Origin: Methylotenera sp. L2L1
GTDB lineage: Bacteria; Pseudomonadota; Gammaproteobacteria; Burkholderiales; Methylophilaceae
Direction: 5' to 3'
Assembly (NCBI RefSeq): GCF_000744605.1
Contig: NZ_JQMG01000001.1
Span: 1,302,001-1,366,000 of the forward strand
Length of the DNA: 64,000 nt
Made by a program: the position numbers and the translations under genes. The notes beneath the pieces are model-generated. The model was not told the DNA's origin and searched no databases. It saw only the letters and a list, made by a program, of their open reading frames with translations. Positions 37,109 to 44,740 of this stretch are shown here, piece after piece; within the stretch, counting starts at the first letter, position 1; each line of letters opens with the position of its first letter.

Positions 37109-38910
37109 CGATGGATGCCAGCAAACATATTCAACTAAGCGCCAGAAATTACTTTCTTTTGGGGACTGTCATTTTTAGTGTGAGTTTACTAGCTCAACCA
37201 TTATGCGCAGAAGAAGCTAATCCAAGCTTGATGACAGAAAAAGCTAATCAAAGATTAAGGTTAGATGAACGACTATCGCTAGATGATTATTCGGTGACTC
37301 CTCCAGTCAAACTTAATGATGCTATTCATGAGTACAACGCTAAACGAGAAAAAGCTGCAATTAAACCACTTCAGATAGACATAGGTAAGGCATTGAATGC
37401 AGTAGATCATGCAGGAGATACTAGTCAACTTGCTTCAACCATCTCTGGACAGACGACTCAATCACTTACGATTGCAGATGTACGGACCAAAGCCCTTAAA
37501 AATAATTTAACTATTAAAGTTGCACAAATAGACCCATTGATTTCAGGCGCAGAAGTGCGTGAGGAGCAAGCAAAGTTCGACAACATTATTTTTGCCTATG
37601 CAAAATATGGGGAAATAGACTCTCCCAAAATATCAGGAGATACCGTCGAGTTTAAGTCTAATAATGCCAGTTTAGATGGTCAGCAAGTAAAGCTTAGTAC
37701 TGTAGAGCAAGATAAACGAAGCCTTTCACTCGAAGCTGGGATCAGAATACCACTACGCACAGGCGGTTCTGTCACATTAAGCTCTCCGCTAGAAAATAAG
37801 TCGAGCAGGGGGCGGTTTGATAGTGATGAGTACAGAAGTGCGTTGCGCTTTTCAATGAGTCAACCGTTGCTAAGAAATGCTGGCGTTAAAGTGAATGAAG
37901 CTAGCATTCGTATTGCAGAATACTCACAGCAAGCTGTACAGCTTAAAACTAGATTGCAATCAATACGAGTGATTGCGATCGTTGATAAAGCTTATTGGGC
38001 GTTATATGAGGCATGGGGACAGTTAGATGTAAGGCGACAGCAGTTCGAGTATGCCAATCAAAATCTAAGCATGGTCAAACATCGTGTTCGAGAGGGTTTG
38101 AGTGCTGCGGTAGAGATTAATCGTGCAGAAATTGGGGTTGCCGATAGAATGGACGCCTTAATTGTAGCTGAGACCAATCTTAAATTAGCACAGCGCCAAT
38201 TGCGTTTTTATATGAATGAGATGGCGGAAGACACCATTCAAACCGGTACTTTAGTTCCTGCTACACAGCCTAGTTTGCTTAAATATGATTTTAACCGAAA
38301 CAAGTTGTTAGACGATGCATTGTCTGGTCGTGTTGAGCTTTTAGAGCAGGAGATTCAATTGGCCGCTGATCTCACCAAAATTGATTATCTTGAGAACCAG
38401 ACCCTTCCATTATTTAGTTTGGACTATCAATATGGTGCGCTTTCAAATACCAACAGCAATTTTGGGCAGAATTACAGAAACGTCCTGAACGGTGATTTTA
38501 ATGATTGGTCAATTGGTTTGAAGTTTGAAATGCCGATGACCAACGAAGCAAGAAAAGCGCAGCTAGATTACGCTGTACAACAGCGTAATCAGCGTTTAGC
38601 GACCAAATCCCTACAAATATTAACGGTAAAAAAAGAAATTTACGATGCCTTAGATTATGTTGACCAAAATTGGCAACGTATTTTAGCTGCTAGACAACAA
38701 GTGCTTATCGCAGGTCTTAATTATGAAGCAGAACTCAAACAGTTCAATGAGGGCTTGCGCACGATGACCGAAGTGTTAGAAACGCTTACTCGTCTAGGTG
38801 AGGCGCAAGCTAAGGAAGTCCGTGCCATCGCTGACTATCAAGTTGCACTTATTGATACTGCCTATGCGACTGGAACTTTGTTGGGTTACAGTAAGTTAGA
38901 CTTTAATTAA
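37105..38910 (+). CDS. TolC-family outer-membrane channel protein
   Basis: Outer-membrane factor of 601 residues. The signal peptide has an unusually long N-region (hydrophobic core about residues 14-30, cleavage likely after LCA). A roughly 110-residue polar extension follows, then two outer-membrane-efflux repeats: SLTIADVRTKALKNNLTIKVA at the start of the first and a helical second with VREGLSAAVEINRAEIGVA and FNEGLRTMTEVLETLTRLGEA. ATG at 37105 overlaps the HlyD stop by four bases. Last gene of the operon; longer than E. coli TolC (493) because of the extra N-terminal segment. Confidence 0.9.
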   Translation: MTMDASKHIQLSARNYFLLGTVIFSVSLLAQPLCAEEANPSLMTEKANQRLRLDERLSLDDYSVTPPVKLNDAIHEYNAKREKAAIKPLQIDIGKALNAVDHAGDTSQLASTISGQTTQSLTIADVRTKALKNNLTIKVAQIDPLISGAEVREEQAKFDNIIFAYAKYGEIDSPKISGDTVEFKSNNASLDGQQVKLSTVEQDKRSLSLEAGIRIPLRTGGSVTLSSPLENKSSRGRFDSDEYRSALRFSMSQPLLRNAGVKVNEASIRIAEYSQQAVQLKTRLQSIRVIAIVDKAYWALYEAWGQLDVRRQQFEYANQNLSMVKHRVREGLSAAVEINRAEIGVADRMDALIVAETNLKLAQRQLRFYMNEMAEDTIQTGTLVPATQPSLLKYDFNRNKLLDDALSGRVELLEQEIQLAADLTKIDYLENQTLPLFSLDYQYGALSNTNSNFGQNYRNVLNGDFNDWSIGLKFEMPMTNEARKAQLDYAVQQRNQRLATKSLQILTVKKEIYDALDYVDQNWQRILAARQQVLIAGLNYEAELKQFNEGLRTMTEVLETLTRLGEAQAKEVRAIADYQVALIDTAYATGTLLGYSKLDFN

Positions 38911-39059
38911 TAAGGTCTAGAATTAACAAGGACCAAGTGCTGAATTTGTAATTAGGTATGCAGTTCTAGTGTAAGCGCCGCAGCAATTAGGAAGTGTTGT
39001 CAGACACTCACACGCCTTACTCAGGCAAAAGAATAGTTAAGTCAAAATATAGACTTAGT

Positions 39060-39377
39060 CTATGACTCAATGACCTTCACTGTGAGTGGTTGTTCATCCT
39101 CTAGAATATTCAACAATCTATCTACGTTTGGATGCTTGCCAGGGCAATTCTCAGCATCTTCCGTGTGCTCTGCATATAAGCTTAAGCCTTCTACCGCAGC
39201 ATCTAAAGAGATTTCACCATACATACGCGCTAAATGGCTATACACTTTGATTGAGCCTTGACTACCTGGTTTGTTTTCAATCACGCCTGCAGAGCTGCCA
39301 TCTTGGTTATAAAGCTCGATACGGGTCACGTTTGAGGCGTCATCAAGAGTCTGTAGTACGTCGCTAAATTTTTGCAT
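39060..39377 (-). CDS. DUF2322 family protein
   Basis: Small cytoplasmic protein of 105 residues found mostly in betaproteobacteria; function unknown. It starts MQKFSDVLQTLDDASNVTRIEL and ends with a conserved ENCPGKHPNVDRLL segment. ATG at 39377. It lies 21 nt after coq7 in the same direction, so the two are probably co-transcribed, though a role in ubiquinone synthesis is only suggested by position. Confidence 0.85.
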   Translation of the reverse strand: MQKFSDVLQTLDDASNVTRIELYNQDGSSAGVIENKPGSQGSIKVYSHLARMYGEISLDAAVEGLSLYAEHTEDAENCPGKHPNVDRLLNILEDEQPLTVKVIES

Positions 39378-39398
39378 TGTGTTACCTTAAAAAAATAA

Positions 39399-40034
39399 TT
39401 AGATGTGATAGGTTGTGCTGGTCATGAGTTCGGACATCTTTTTCATGCAGAATTTAACTGGCAGTGGCAATGCTGCTGCACCTTGTTGTTTTGCGTCATT
39501 AGCGTGTTTAGCTTCGTCCGTTTGCATTTGTTCAATAATTTTGCGAGATTTTTCGTCTGCAGTAGGTAGCTGGCCAAGGTGGCTTGCCAAGTGTGCACCT
39601 ACCTGCTTTTCAGTCTCTTCTAAAAAGCCTAGGCTCCATTTGTCACCTAATGCCCCTGCAACTGCGCCAATCGCAAATGAGCCAGCATAGAATAGCGGGT
39701 TAAGTACGCTGGTGTGGCCGCCTAATGCTTCAATGCGTGATTCACACCATGCTAAATGCTCGGTTTCTTCACGCGCCGCTTGTTGCATGGTGATGCTGGT
39801 GGCTGCACTTTGAGCAGTCAGAGCCTGACCGCTATACAGTGCTTGTGCACAGACTTCACCGGTATGGTTGACGCGCATCAGTGCGCTGACATGTTTCTTG
39901 TCTTGCTCGTTTAGCAGAGGTTCTTCAATGCCCGCATCTGGGTGCACACGCTCGCTATGTGGTTTTGCAAACAGGGTGCGTAACCCGGTATCAAATGCAC
40001 AAATTAATTTGTCTGTCGTGAGTAATCTGTTCAT
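39399..40034 (-). CDS. coq7: Demethoxyubiquinone hydroxylase Coq7
   Basis: Membrane-associated diiron monooxygenase that performs the penultimate ubiquinone step, C6 hydroxylation of demethoxyubiquinone. Iron ligands are visible: E60 in NHTGEVCAQALY, the ExxH pair E90/H93 in AREETEHLAW, and the second set in LEETEKQVGAHL and TDEAKHAND. Length 211. ATG at 40034. Coq7 replaces UbiF in many betaproteobacteria. Confidence 0.96.
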   Translation of the reverse strand: MNRLLTTDKLICAFDTGLRTLFAKPHSERVHPDAGIEEPLLNEQDKKHVSALMRVNHTGEVCAQALYSGQALTAQSAATSITMQQAAREETEHLAWCESRIEALGGHTSVLNPLFYAGSFAIGAVAGALGDKWSLGFLEETEKQVGAHLASHLGQLPTADEKSRKIIEQMQTDEAKHANDAKQQGAAALPLPVKFCMKKMSELMTSTTYHI

Positions 40035-40229
40035 AAAAGTTATTCTACGCTTAATTGTCTAGGCGAAGCTAGTATTTGGTTTGCACCTGATTTAGGTATT
40101 TTAATCCTGCTCTAGGTGTTAAATCCTAGATTAGATATTTAAATATTGCTTACGTATTTCAATGTTGGTGAGCTGCGCATCATACAGGTGTCTGTGACTA
40201 CGCGCATGACTGTAATAACAACCTAGCAC

Positions 40230-41405
40230 TTATGCTTCAAACCCCATTTGTTTAGCAATGATTTCAATTGGGTGCATGACGCGTGTAGTGGCGTGCGCAT
40301 TCTCTAAGCCTTTGCTAATATGCAGGCTGCAGCCGATGTTAGCGCTAGCAAGTGTCGTGACTTGGCTTGCCGTGATTGCGGTTAGCTTATCATTAAGTAA
40401 TTGATTAGCCATCTCTGGTTGAGTGACTGAATAAGCACCAGCGCCACCGCAACACTGGCTGTTGCCGGGCAGTGCTTGTATATCAGCCTCTGGTATCTTT
40501 TTAAGTAAGTCGTATACGGCTTTTTGCGCTTTGAGTACATTGCGTAATGAGCATGGGTCTTGTACATAGATGCGCTCTTGGAGTGGCGCAATTTGTGCGC
40601 TAGACCAATCGCATGCGACTAAGAACGTGCTGATGTCTTGTATGCGGTGTGTGGTGAGGTAATCTTTTAGGCCCGCACCGCAACCGCTTGCTGTCGTCAG
40701 TATCGGCATGGCAGGGTCAAAACTATCAGTATTTTTTTTAATCAGCAGGCTCGCTTCAATATCATCACCAGCTTGTCTTGCAATACTGCCACAGCAGGTT
40801 TGTGCGTTAGGGATATGCACATCATAGCCAAGGGTATTTAGTACATGGATACTCGCGCTGAGTGTGCGGTTGTCAAAAGCGTTGGTCGCACATCCTAAGA
40901 ACAAACTGACAGCACCTTGAGTGGCTTGGGTTGTTGGGTACAGTGACTTCCATACTATTGGCTTTTGAATGGCGGGCAATAATTTTGCCGCTGGTACCAC
41001 ACGCTTTAACACTGCCATTAAGTTTAGCTTGGATAATAGCCATAGTGGCCACGTGACGGCATTACTTAAATGGCGGTGACGAATAAAAGGTTTTGCTAAA
41101 CTTAGCCAGATATTTTTTTTCTGAATATAACGTGCCCGGGTTGTATCGACTAGGGCGCCATAGCTGACGCTATTGGGGCATGCCGACTCGCAACTGCGGC
41201 AGCTTAAACATAAATCAATATGCTCTTTAAAGCGCTCGTTGTTGGGCAAAATACCCTGCGATACCGCACGAATGAGCTGGATACGACCACGTGGAGAGTC
41301 TGCTTCTGAGCCTGTTTTTCTATAGGTAGGGCAATGTGGCAAGCACAGTCCGCAGGCGACGCAGCGGTCAGCTTCAGTAGTTAATTCTTTTAGCGATAAC
41401 ATCAT
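40230..41405 (-). CDS. glcF: Glycolate oxidase iron-sulfur subunit-like protein GlcF
   Basis: Two [4Fe-4S] ferredoxin motifs at the N-terminus (C15, C18, C21, C25 and C66, C69, C72, C76) followed by two CCG domains of the heterodisulfide-reductase type (LFLGCATNAFDNR, QTCCGSIARQAGD, QDPCSLRN, QCCGGAGAYS). This is the architecture of GlcF, which passes electrons from the flavin subunits of glycolate oxidase to the quinone pool. Length 391 versus 407 in E. coli. The flavin partners GlcD and GlcE are not adjacent, so they may lie elsewhere or the partner may differ. ATG at 41405 or 41402. Confidence 0.9.
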   Translation of the reverse strand: MMLSLKELTTEADRCVACGLCLPHCPTYRKTGSEADSPRGRIQLIRAVSQGILPNNERFKEHIDLCLSCRSCESACPNSVSYGALVDTTRARYIQKKNIWLSLAKPFIRHRHLSNAVTWPLWLLSKLNLMAVLKRVVPAAKLLPAIQKPIVWKSLYPTTQATQGAVSLFLGCATNAFDNRTLSASIHVLNTLGYDVHIPNAQTCCGSIARQAGDDIEASLLIKKNTDSFDPAMPILTTASGCGAGLKDYLTTHRIQDISTFLVACDWSSAQIAPLQERIYVQDPCSLRNVLKAQKAVYDLLKKIPEADIQALPGNSQCCGGAGAYSVTQPEMANQLLNDKLTAITASQVTTLASANIGCSLHISKGLENAHATTRVMHPIEIIAKQMGFEA

Positions 41406-41463
41406 GGTGTGATTATAATCGTTTTCAAACTCAACATTAATTAAACAGTGTTGAGTCGTAAAA

Positions 41464-41490
41464 AAACCGCCTTAACAATCAAGGCGGTTT
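41464..41490 (-). terminator. ctpA terminator
   Basis: AAACCGCCTT (41464-41473) pairs with AAGGCGGTTT (41481-41490) around a 7-nt loop. On the minus strand the stem is followed by a T-run, 30 nt beyond the ctpA stop. Confidence 0.88.
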
Positions 41491-41519
41491 AGTTTGCATC
41501 AGTGCTATTAAATTTAGTG

Positions 41520-42965
41520 CTACTCAGTTTTTGGTGTTTCCGCTTTCACTACTGGGGCAGACTGAATCACAGGCAAGCCTTTAAGCAGATTCATCGCTTG
41601 AGTAAACTGGATATCATCTTTACTTGCAGGTTCGATAGGTGCACTAGGTTCTGCAAATTTCTTTTCGTTCAATTTCTCTTTTGCTGCTTCTTTTGCACTG
41701 TTAGCCGTGTCTGCTGGCTTGTTGGCTTCGCCATCTTTAGGGTTAGACAAGTGACGAGATAAGTCCGCCTCATGAATTGCACCAGATTGGTCTGTGCCAT
41801 CCTCAACAATGTAATCAGGCACAATGCCTTTTGCCTGAATCGAACGACCTTTAGGCGTAAAGTAACGTGCTGTTGTTAATTTAATCGCAGCACCGTTATT
41901 CATCGGCATAATGGTTTGCACTGAGCCTTTACCAAAACTTTGCGTACCCAATACTGCAGCACGTTTGTGGTCTTGTAATGCGCCAGCAACAATTTCAGAA
42001 GCAGATGCTGAGCCGCTGTTAATCAATACCACCATCGGCACGGTTTTTAAGTCTGCTGGTAAGTCGCGAATATAATCATTAGCAGCACCGCCACGTACGT
42101 AGTTCTCTGGCACAGCAGTCAATTGCATTTTAGAATCAGGCGCACGACCTTCGGTATACACCACCAACTCACCTTTTGGTAAGAACGCTGCTGATACACC
42201 TACCGCACCATTCAGTAAACCACCCGGGTCGTTGCGCAGGTCTAGAATAAAGCCTTTGAAAGCGCCTTTGTTTTCGTCATGCATGGTTTTAATGGCTTTT
42301 GCAAGATCTTCACCAGTGCGCTCTTGGAATTGCGTGACGCGTGCGTAGGCATAACCTGGCTCGGTCAATTTGTATTTCACACTTTTACTTTTGATGATTG
42401 CGCGCGTCAATGTGAACTTGAGTGGTTTGGTCTCAGTTTTACGCACCACGGTTAACACAATTTGCGTATCTGGTTTGCCGCGCATGCGTTTAACCGCGTC
42501 ATTTAAGGTCATGCCTTTTACTGGCGTTTCATCAAGTTTTACAATCAAGTCACCGCTTTTAAGGCCGGCTGCATACGCTGGTGAGTCTTCTATCGGTGAG
42601 ATGACTTTCACTACGCCGTCTTCCATGCCAACTTCAATGCCTAAGCCACCAAACTCACCTTGTGTGGCAACTTGCATGTCTTTAAATGCATCAGGATCCA
42701 TGTAAGTCGAGTGAGGGTCTAACCCAGTCAGCATGCCGCTGATTGCCTCAGAGATTAATTTTTTGTCTTCAACAGTCTCAACGTAATCAGTTTTGATTTT
42801 GCCAAACACTTCTGCAAAAGCACGTAGATCATCCAACGGCAATTGTGGTTTAACCATTTTCTCTGCCACTGCAGAGTAGGTTAGGCTTAGCATTAGGCCA
42901 AGTATCAAACCTGAGCCAACTAGCCCAATTTTTGTAAACCTGTGATGTTTATTATTTACTTGCAT
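41520..42965 (-). CDS. ctpA: Carboxy-terminal processing protease CtpA (S41)
   Basis: Periplasmic serine protease that degrades or trims proteins from their C-terminus. Signal anchor at about 12-35, PDZ domain about 105-185 (GEFGGLGIEVGMEDG, SGDLIVKLDETPVKG), S41 catalytic core with S321 (GSASASEIV), K346 (SFGKGSVQ) and Q350, then a polar Lys/Glu/Ala-rich tail of about 75 residues. ATG at 42965 is preferred over a TTG at 42986. Divergent from the SelW-like gene; a 24-bp palindrome lies between. Confidence 0.95.
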   Translation of the reverse strand: MQVNNKHHRFTKIGLVGSGLILGLMLSLTYSAVAEKMVKPQLPLDDLRAFAEVFGKIKTDYVETVEDKKLISEAISGMLTGLDPHSTYMDPDAFKDMQVATQGEFGGLGIEVGMEDGVVKVISPIEDSPAYAAGLKSGDLIVKLDETPVKGMTLNDAVKRMRGKPDTQIVLTVVRKTETKPLKFTLTRAIIKSKSVKYKLTEPGYAYARVTQFQERTGEDLAKAIKTMHDENKGAFKGFILDLRNDPGGLLNGAVGVSAAFLPKGELVVYTEGRAPDSKMQLTAVPENYVRGGAANDYIRDLPADLKTVPMVVLINSGSASASEIVAGALQDHKRAAVLGTQSFGKGSVQTIMPMNNGAAIKLTTARYFTPKGRSIQAKGIVPDYIVEDGTDQSGAIHEADLSRHLSNPKDGEANKPADTANSAKEAAKEKLNEKKFAEPSAPIEPASKDDIQFTQAMNLLKGLPVIQSAPVVKAETPKTE

Positions 42966-43026
42966 GAATGTAAGGTGTCCTAACAAAAGTAACTGTTGCT
43001 GATTTTATGCTTTAATATCTAATCTC

Positions 43027-43050
43027 TAAATCTATCTTAAGATAGATTTA
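43027..43050. promoter_or_regulatory. 24-bp perfect palindrome upstream of ctpA
   Basis: TAAATCTATCTT followed at once by its reverse complement AAGATAGATTTA, with no spacer. It lies 62 nt upstream of the ctpA start and 123 nt before the SelW-like gene. Twofold symmetry and position suggest a dimeric regulator's operator; I cannot name the protein. Confidence 0.6.
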
Positions 43051-43172
43051 AGCCATCTATATTTATTTAATCATATCGATAGCTATGAGTTGCAAAATAA
43101 TTTTTAGTTTCAGCGTGTAATCATTATATTGCTTACTACGCATATTAAACTATATCAGTCGGGACATACAAA

Positions 43173-43463
43173 TTGAGTAGATATATTGTTGAAATCACCT
43201 ATTGCACGCAATGCCGTTGGCTATTGCGTGCCGCATGGCTGGCACAGGAGCTGTTGACTACGTTTGAGCAGGATCTCTACAGCGTAGCGCTGAAGCCTGG
43301 TACAGGCGGTGTGTTTGAGGTGACCTTGAATGACGAACTGATTTTTTCTAGAAAAGAGGCGGGAAGGTTTCCTGAAGCTAAAGAGATTAAGCAGTTGGTG
43401 CGTGATAAAGTAGACCCAGCGCGTCATTTGGGGCATAGTGATAAAACGTATGTTGATAACTAG
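43173..43463 (+). CDS. SelT/SelW-type thioredoxin-like protein, TTG start
   Basis: Rdx-family redox protein of 96 residues with the redox motif CTQC (YCTQCRWLLRAAW), where the eukaryotic and some bacterial relatives have selenocysteine. Family features GTGGVFEV and GRFPEAKEIKQLVRD are present. The start is TTG at 43173, with GGGA at 43161-43164; no in-frame ATG exists between the upstream TAA (43146) and the CxxC motif, and family alignment puts the N-terminus here. Probably a cytoplasmic thiol oxidoreductase. Confidence 0.88.
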   Translation: MSRYIVEITYCTQCRWLLRAAWLAQELLTTFEQDLYSVALKPGTGGVFEVTLNDELIFSRKEAGRFPEAKEIKQLVRDKVDPARHLGHSDKTYVDN

Positions 43464-43543
43464 TATCTACCGAAATCGCGTTAATTTTTTAAGCACTGTA
43501 GATAACACTCACAATATACTTTTTGACGAGAAAGGATTACAAA

Positions 43544-44002
43544 ATGTCAGATCAACACGATAACAGTCCAATAGTGGATGCGCTCAATACGATTTTAGAG
43601 TTCGAATTAGCAGGCGTTGTAAGATATACCCATTACTCATTAATGGTGTTTGGATATAACCGTATTCCTATTGTGTCTTGGTTGCGGAGTCAGGCGACTG
43701 AGTCTTTAGATCATGCGAACAAGGCAGGTGAAATTATTACGCATTTAGGTGGGCATCCTTCATTGTCGATAGGCCCGTTACTTGAAACGCATAACCATGA
43801 TATTGGCGATATCTTGCGCGAATCTTTAGCACATGAAACAGCGGCGCTTAATGCTTATAAAGCATTGCTCAAATTAGTCGATGGCGGTTCTGTGATGCTA
43901 GAAGAGTATGCGCGTGAAATGATCTATCAAGAAGAGCTTCACTTGGGTGAGGTTGATAAAATGTTACGTAAGCCTGGTGATTTAGCTAAGTTTCATGGCT
44001 AA
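43544..44002 (+). CDS. Ferritin-like protein (bacterioferritin family)
   Basis: Four-helix ferritin-like protein of 152 residues. Iron ligands look intact: E in ILEFELAGVVRYTHYSL, ExxxH in ATESLDHANKAGEIITHLGGHP, E in LAHETAALNAYK and ExxH-type in IYQEELHLGEVDKML. GGHPSL is typical of bacterioferritins. ATG at 43544 follows AAAGGATTACAAA; a TTG at 43523 is in frame but has no ribosome-binding site. Likely iron storage or oxidative protection. Confidence 0.85.
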   Translation: MSDQHDNSPIVDALNTILEFELAGVVRYTHYSLMVFGYNRIPIVSWLRSQATESLDHANKAGEIITHLGGHPSLSIGPLLETHNHDIGDILRESLAHETAALNAYKALLKLVDGGSVMLEEYAREMIYQEELHLGEVDKMLRKPGDLAKFHG

Positions 44003-44077
44003 CTTTAGCGCTACGCTTAATGTAGACTGGCAACTTTAGTTGCTGGTTTGAAAGCGAAACTCAAGAGTGATCAATAT

Positions 44078-44641
44078 TTAATGCTTTTGAGTTTCGTTTA
44101 GTTTTTGCTCTGAATCTATCCGCTGGGCACCATTGAATCGTTTATTCCAATAGCTGCTTTGCATGTCGTCTACGCGCACACCGCCACCGCTACTCGGCGA
44201 GTGAATAAACCGATTATTTCCCACATAAATACCGACATGTGAAAATGTTGATTTTAACGTATTAAAAAATACCAAATCTCCCGGCTGCAGTTCACTTTTG
44301 GAAACAGTTTTTCCTAGTTGGCTAATGGCTTTAGCGCCATGTGGCAGCGTTAAGCTCGTCGCTTGTTGGTACACATATCTGACAAAACCGCTGCAATCAA
44401 AACCAGTTTCTGGTGTACTGCCACCGTATTTATAGGCAATGCCGGTGAGGCTTAGTGCATTGACTAGCACTTCGCGTGCACGATCCGGCCAGTGCTGACT
44501 ATTCTCAGCATGGCCCTTTTCTGTGGCAGCTTGGGCTAGGTCTGTCGTGTTGCTTAAAGCATTGGGCGTTGCAGCACAGGAAGTGCTGACCAGAGCAAGC
44601 GCAATGCAGAGCAAATAATGATAGTAATTAAGTTTTGACAC
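44078..44641 (-). CDS. NlpC/P60 (C40) peptidoglycan peptidase, putative lipoprotein
   Basis: Cell-wall endopeptidase that cuts peptide stems of peptidoglycan. N-terminal signal with a possible but imperfect lipobox (STSC, C22), then the NlpC/P60 domain from about 62 with catalytic C83 in FDCSGFVRYVY, H135 in FSHVGIYVG and H147 in FIHSPSSGGGV. Length 187, like E. coli MepS/NlpC. The start is GTG at 44641; no ATG precedes the signal segment. Divergent from the YoaA-type helicase. Confidence 0.9.
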   Translation of the reverse strand: MSKLNYYHYLLCIALALVSTSCAATPNALSNTTDLAQAATEKGHAENSQHWPDRAREVLVNALSLTGIAYKYGGSTPETGFDCSGFVRYVYQQATSLTLPHGAKAISQLGKTVSKSELQPGDLVFFNTLKSTFSHVGIYVGNNRFIHSPSSGGGVRVDDMQSSYWNKRFNGAQRIDSEQKLNETQKH

Positions 44642-44740
44642 GGACTCATTATATTGAACTTACACAAAAGTACCAAATGTGATGATCTGTCAGGTTAAAA
44701 CAAACATAAGCACCCTAACTCATGTGATAATTACGGCCCT

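Noticed and set aside
34134-38910. Typical RTX toxin or bacteriocin secretion locus
   Set aside because: The exporter lacks a C39 peptidase domain, its ATPase motifs are degenerate, and no glycine-rich RTX or leader-peptide substrate gene lies nearby.
43173-43463. Selenoprotein with internal TGA for the SelW-like gene
   Set aside because: The redox position is an ordinary cysteine codon (CTQC) and the frame has no internal stop.
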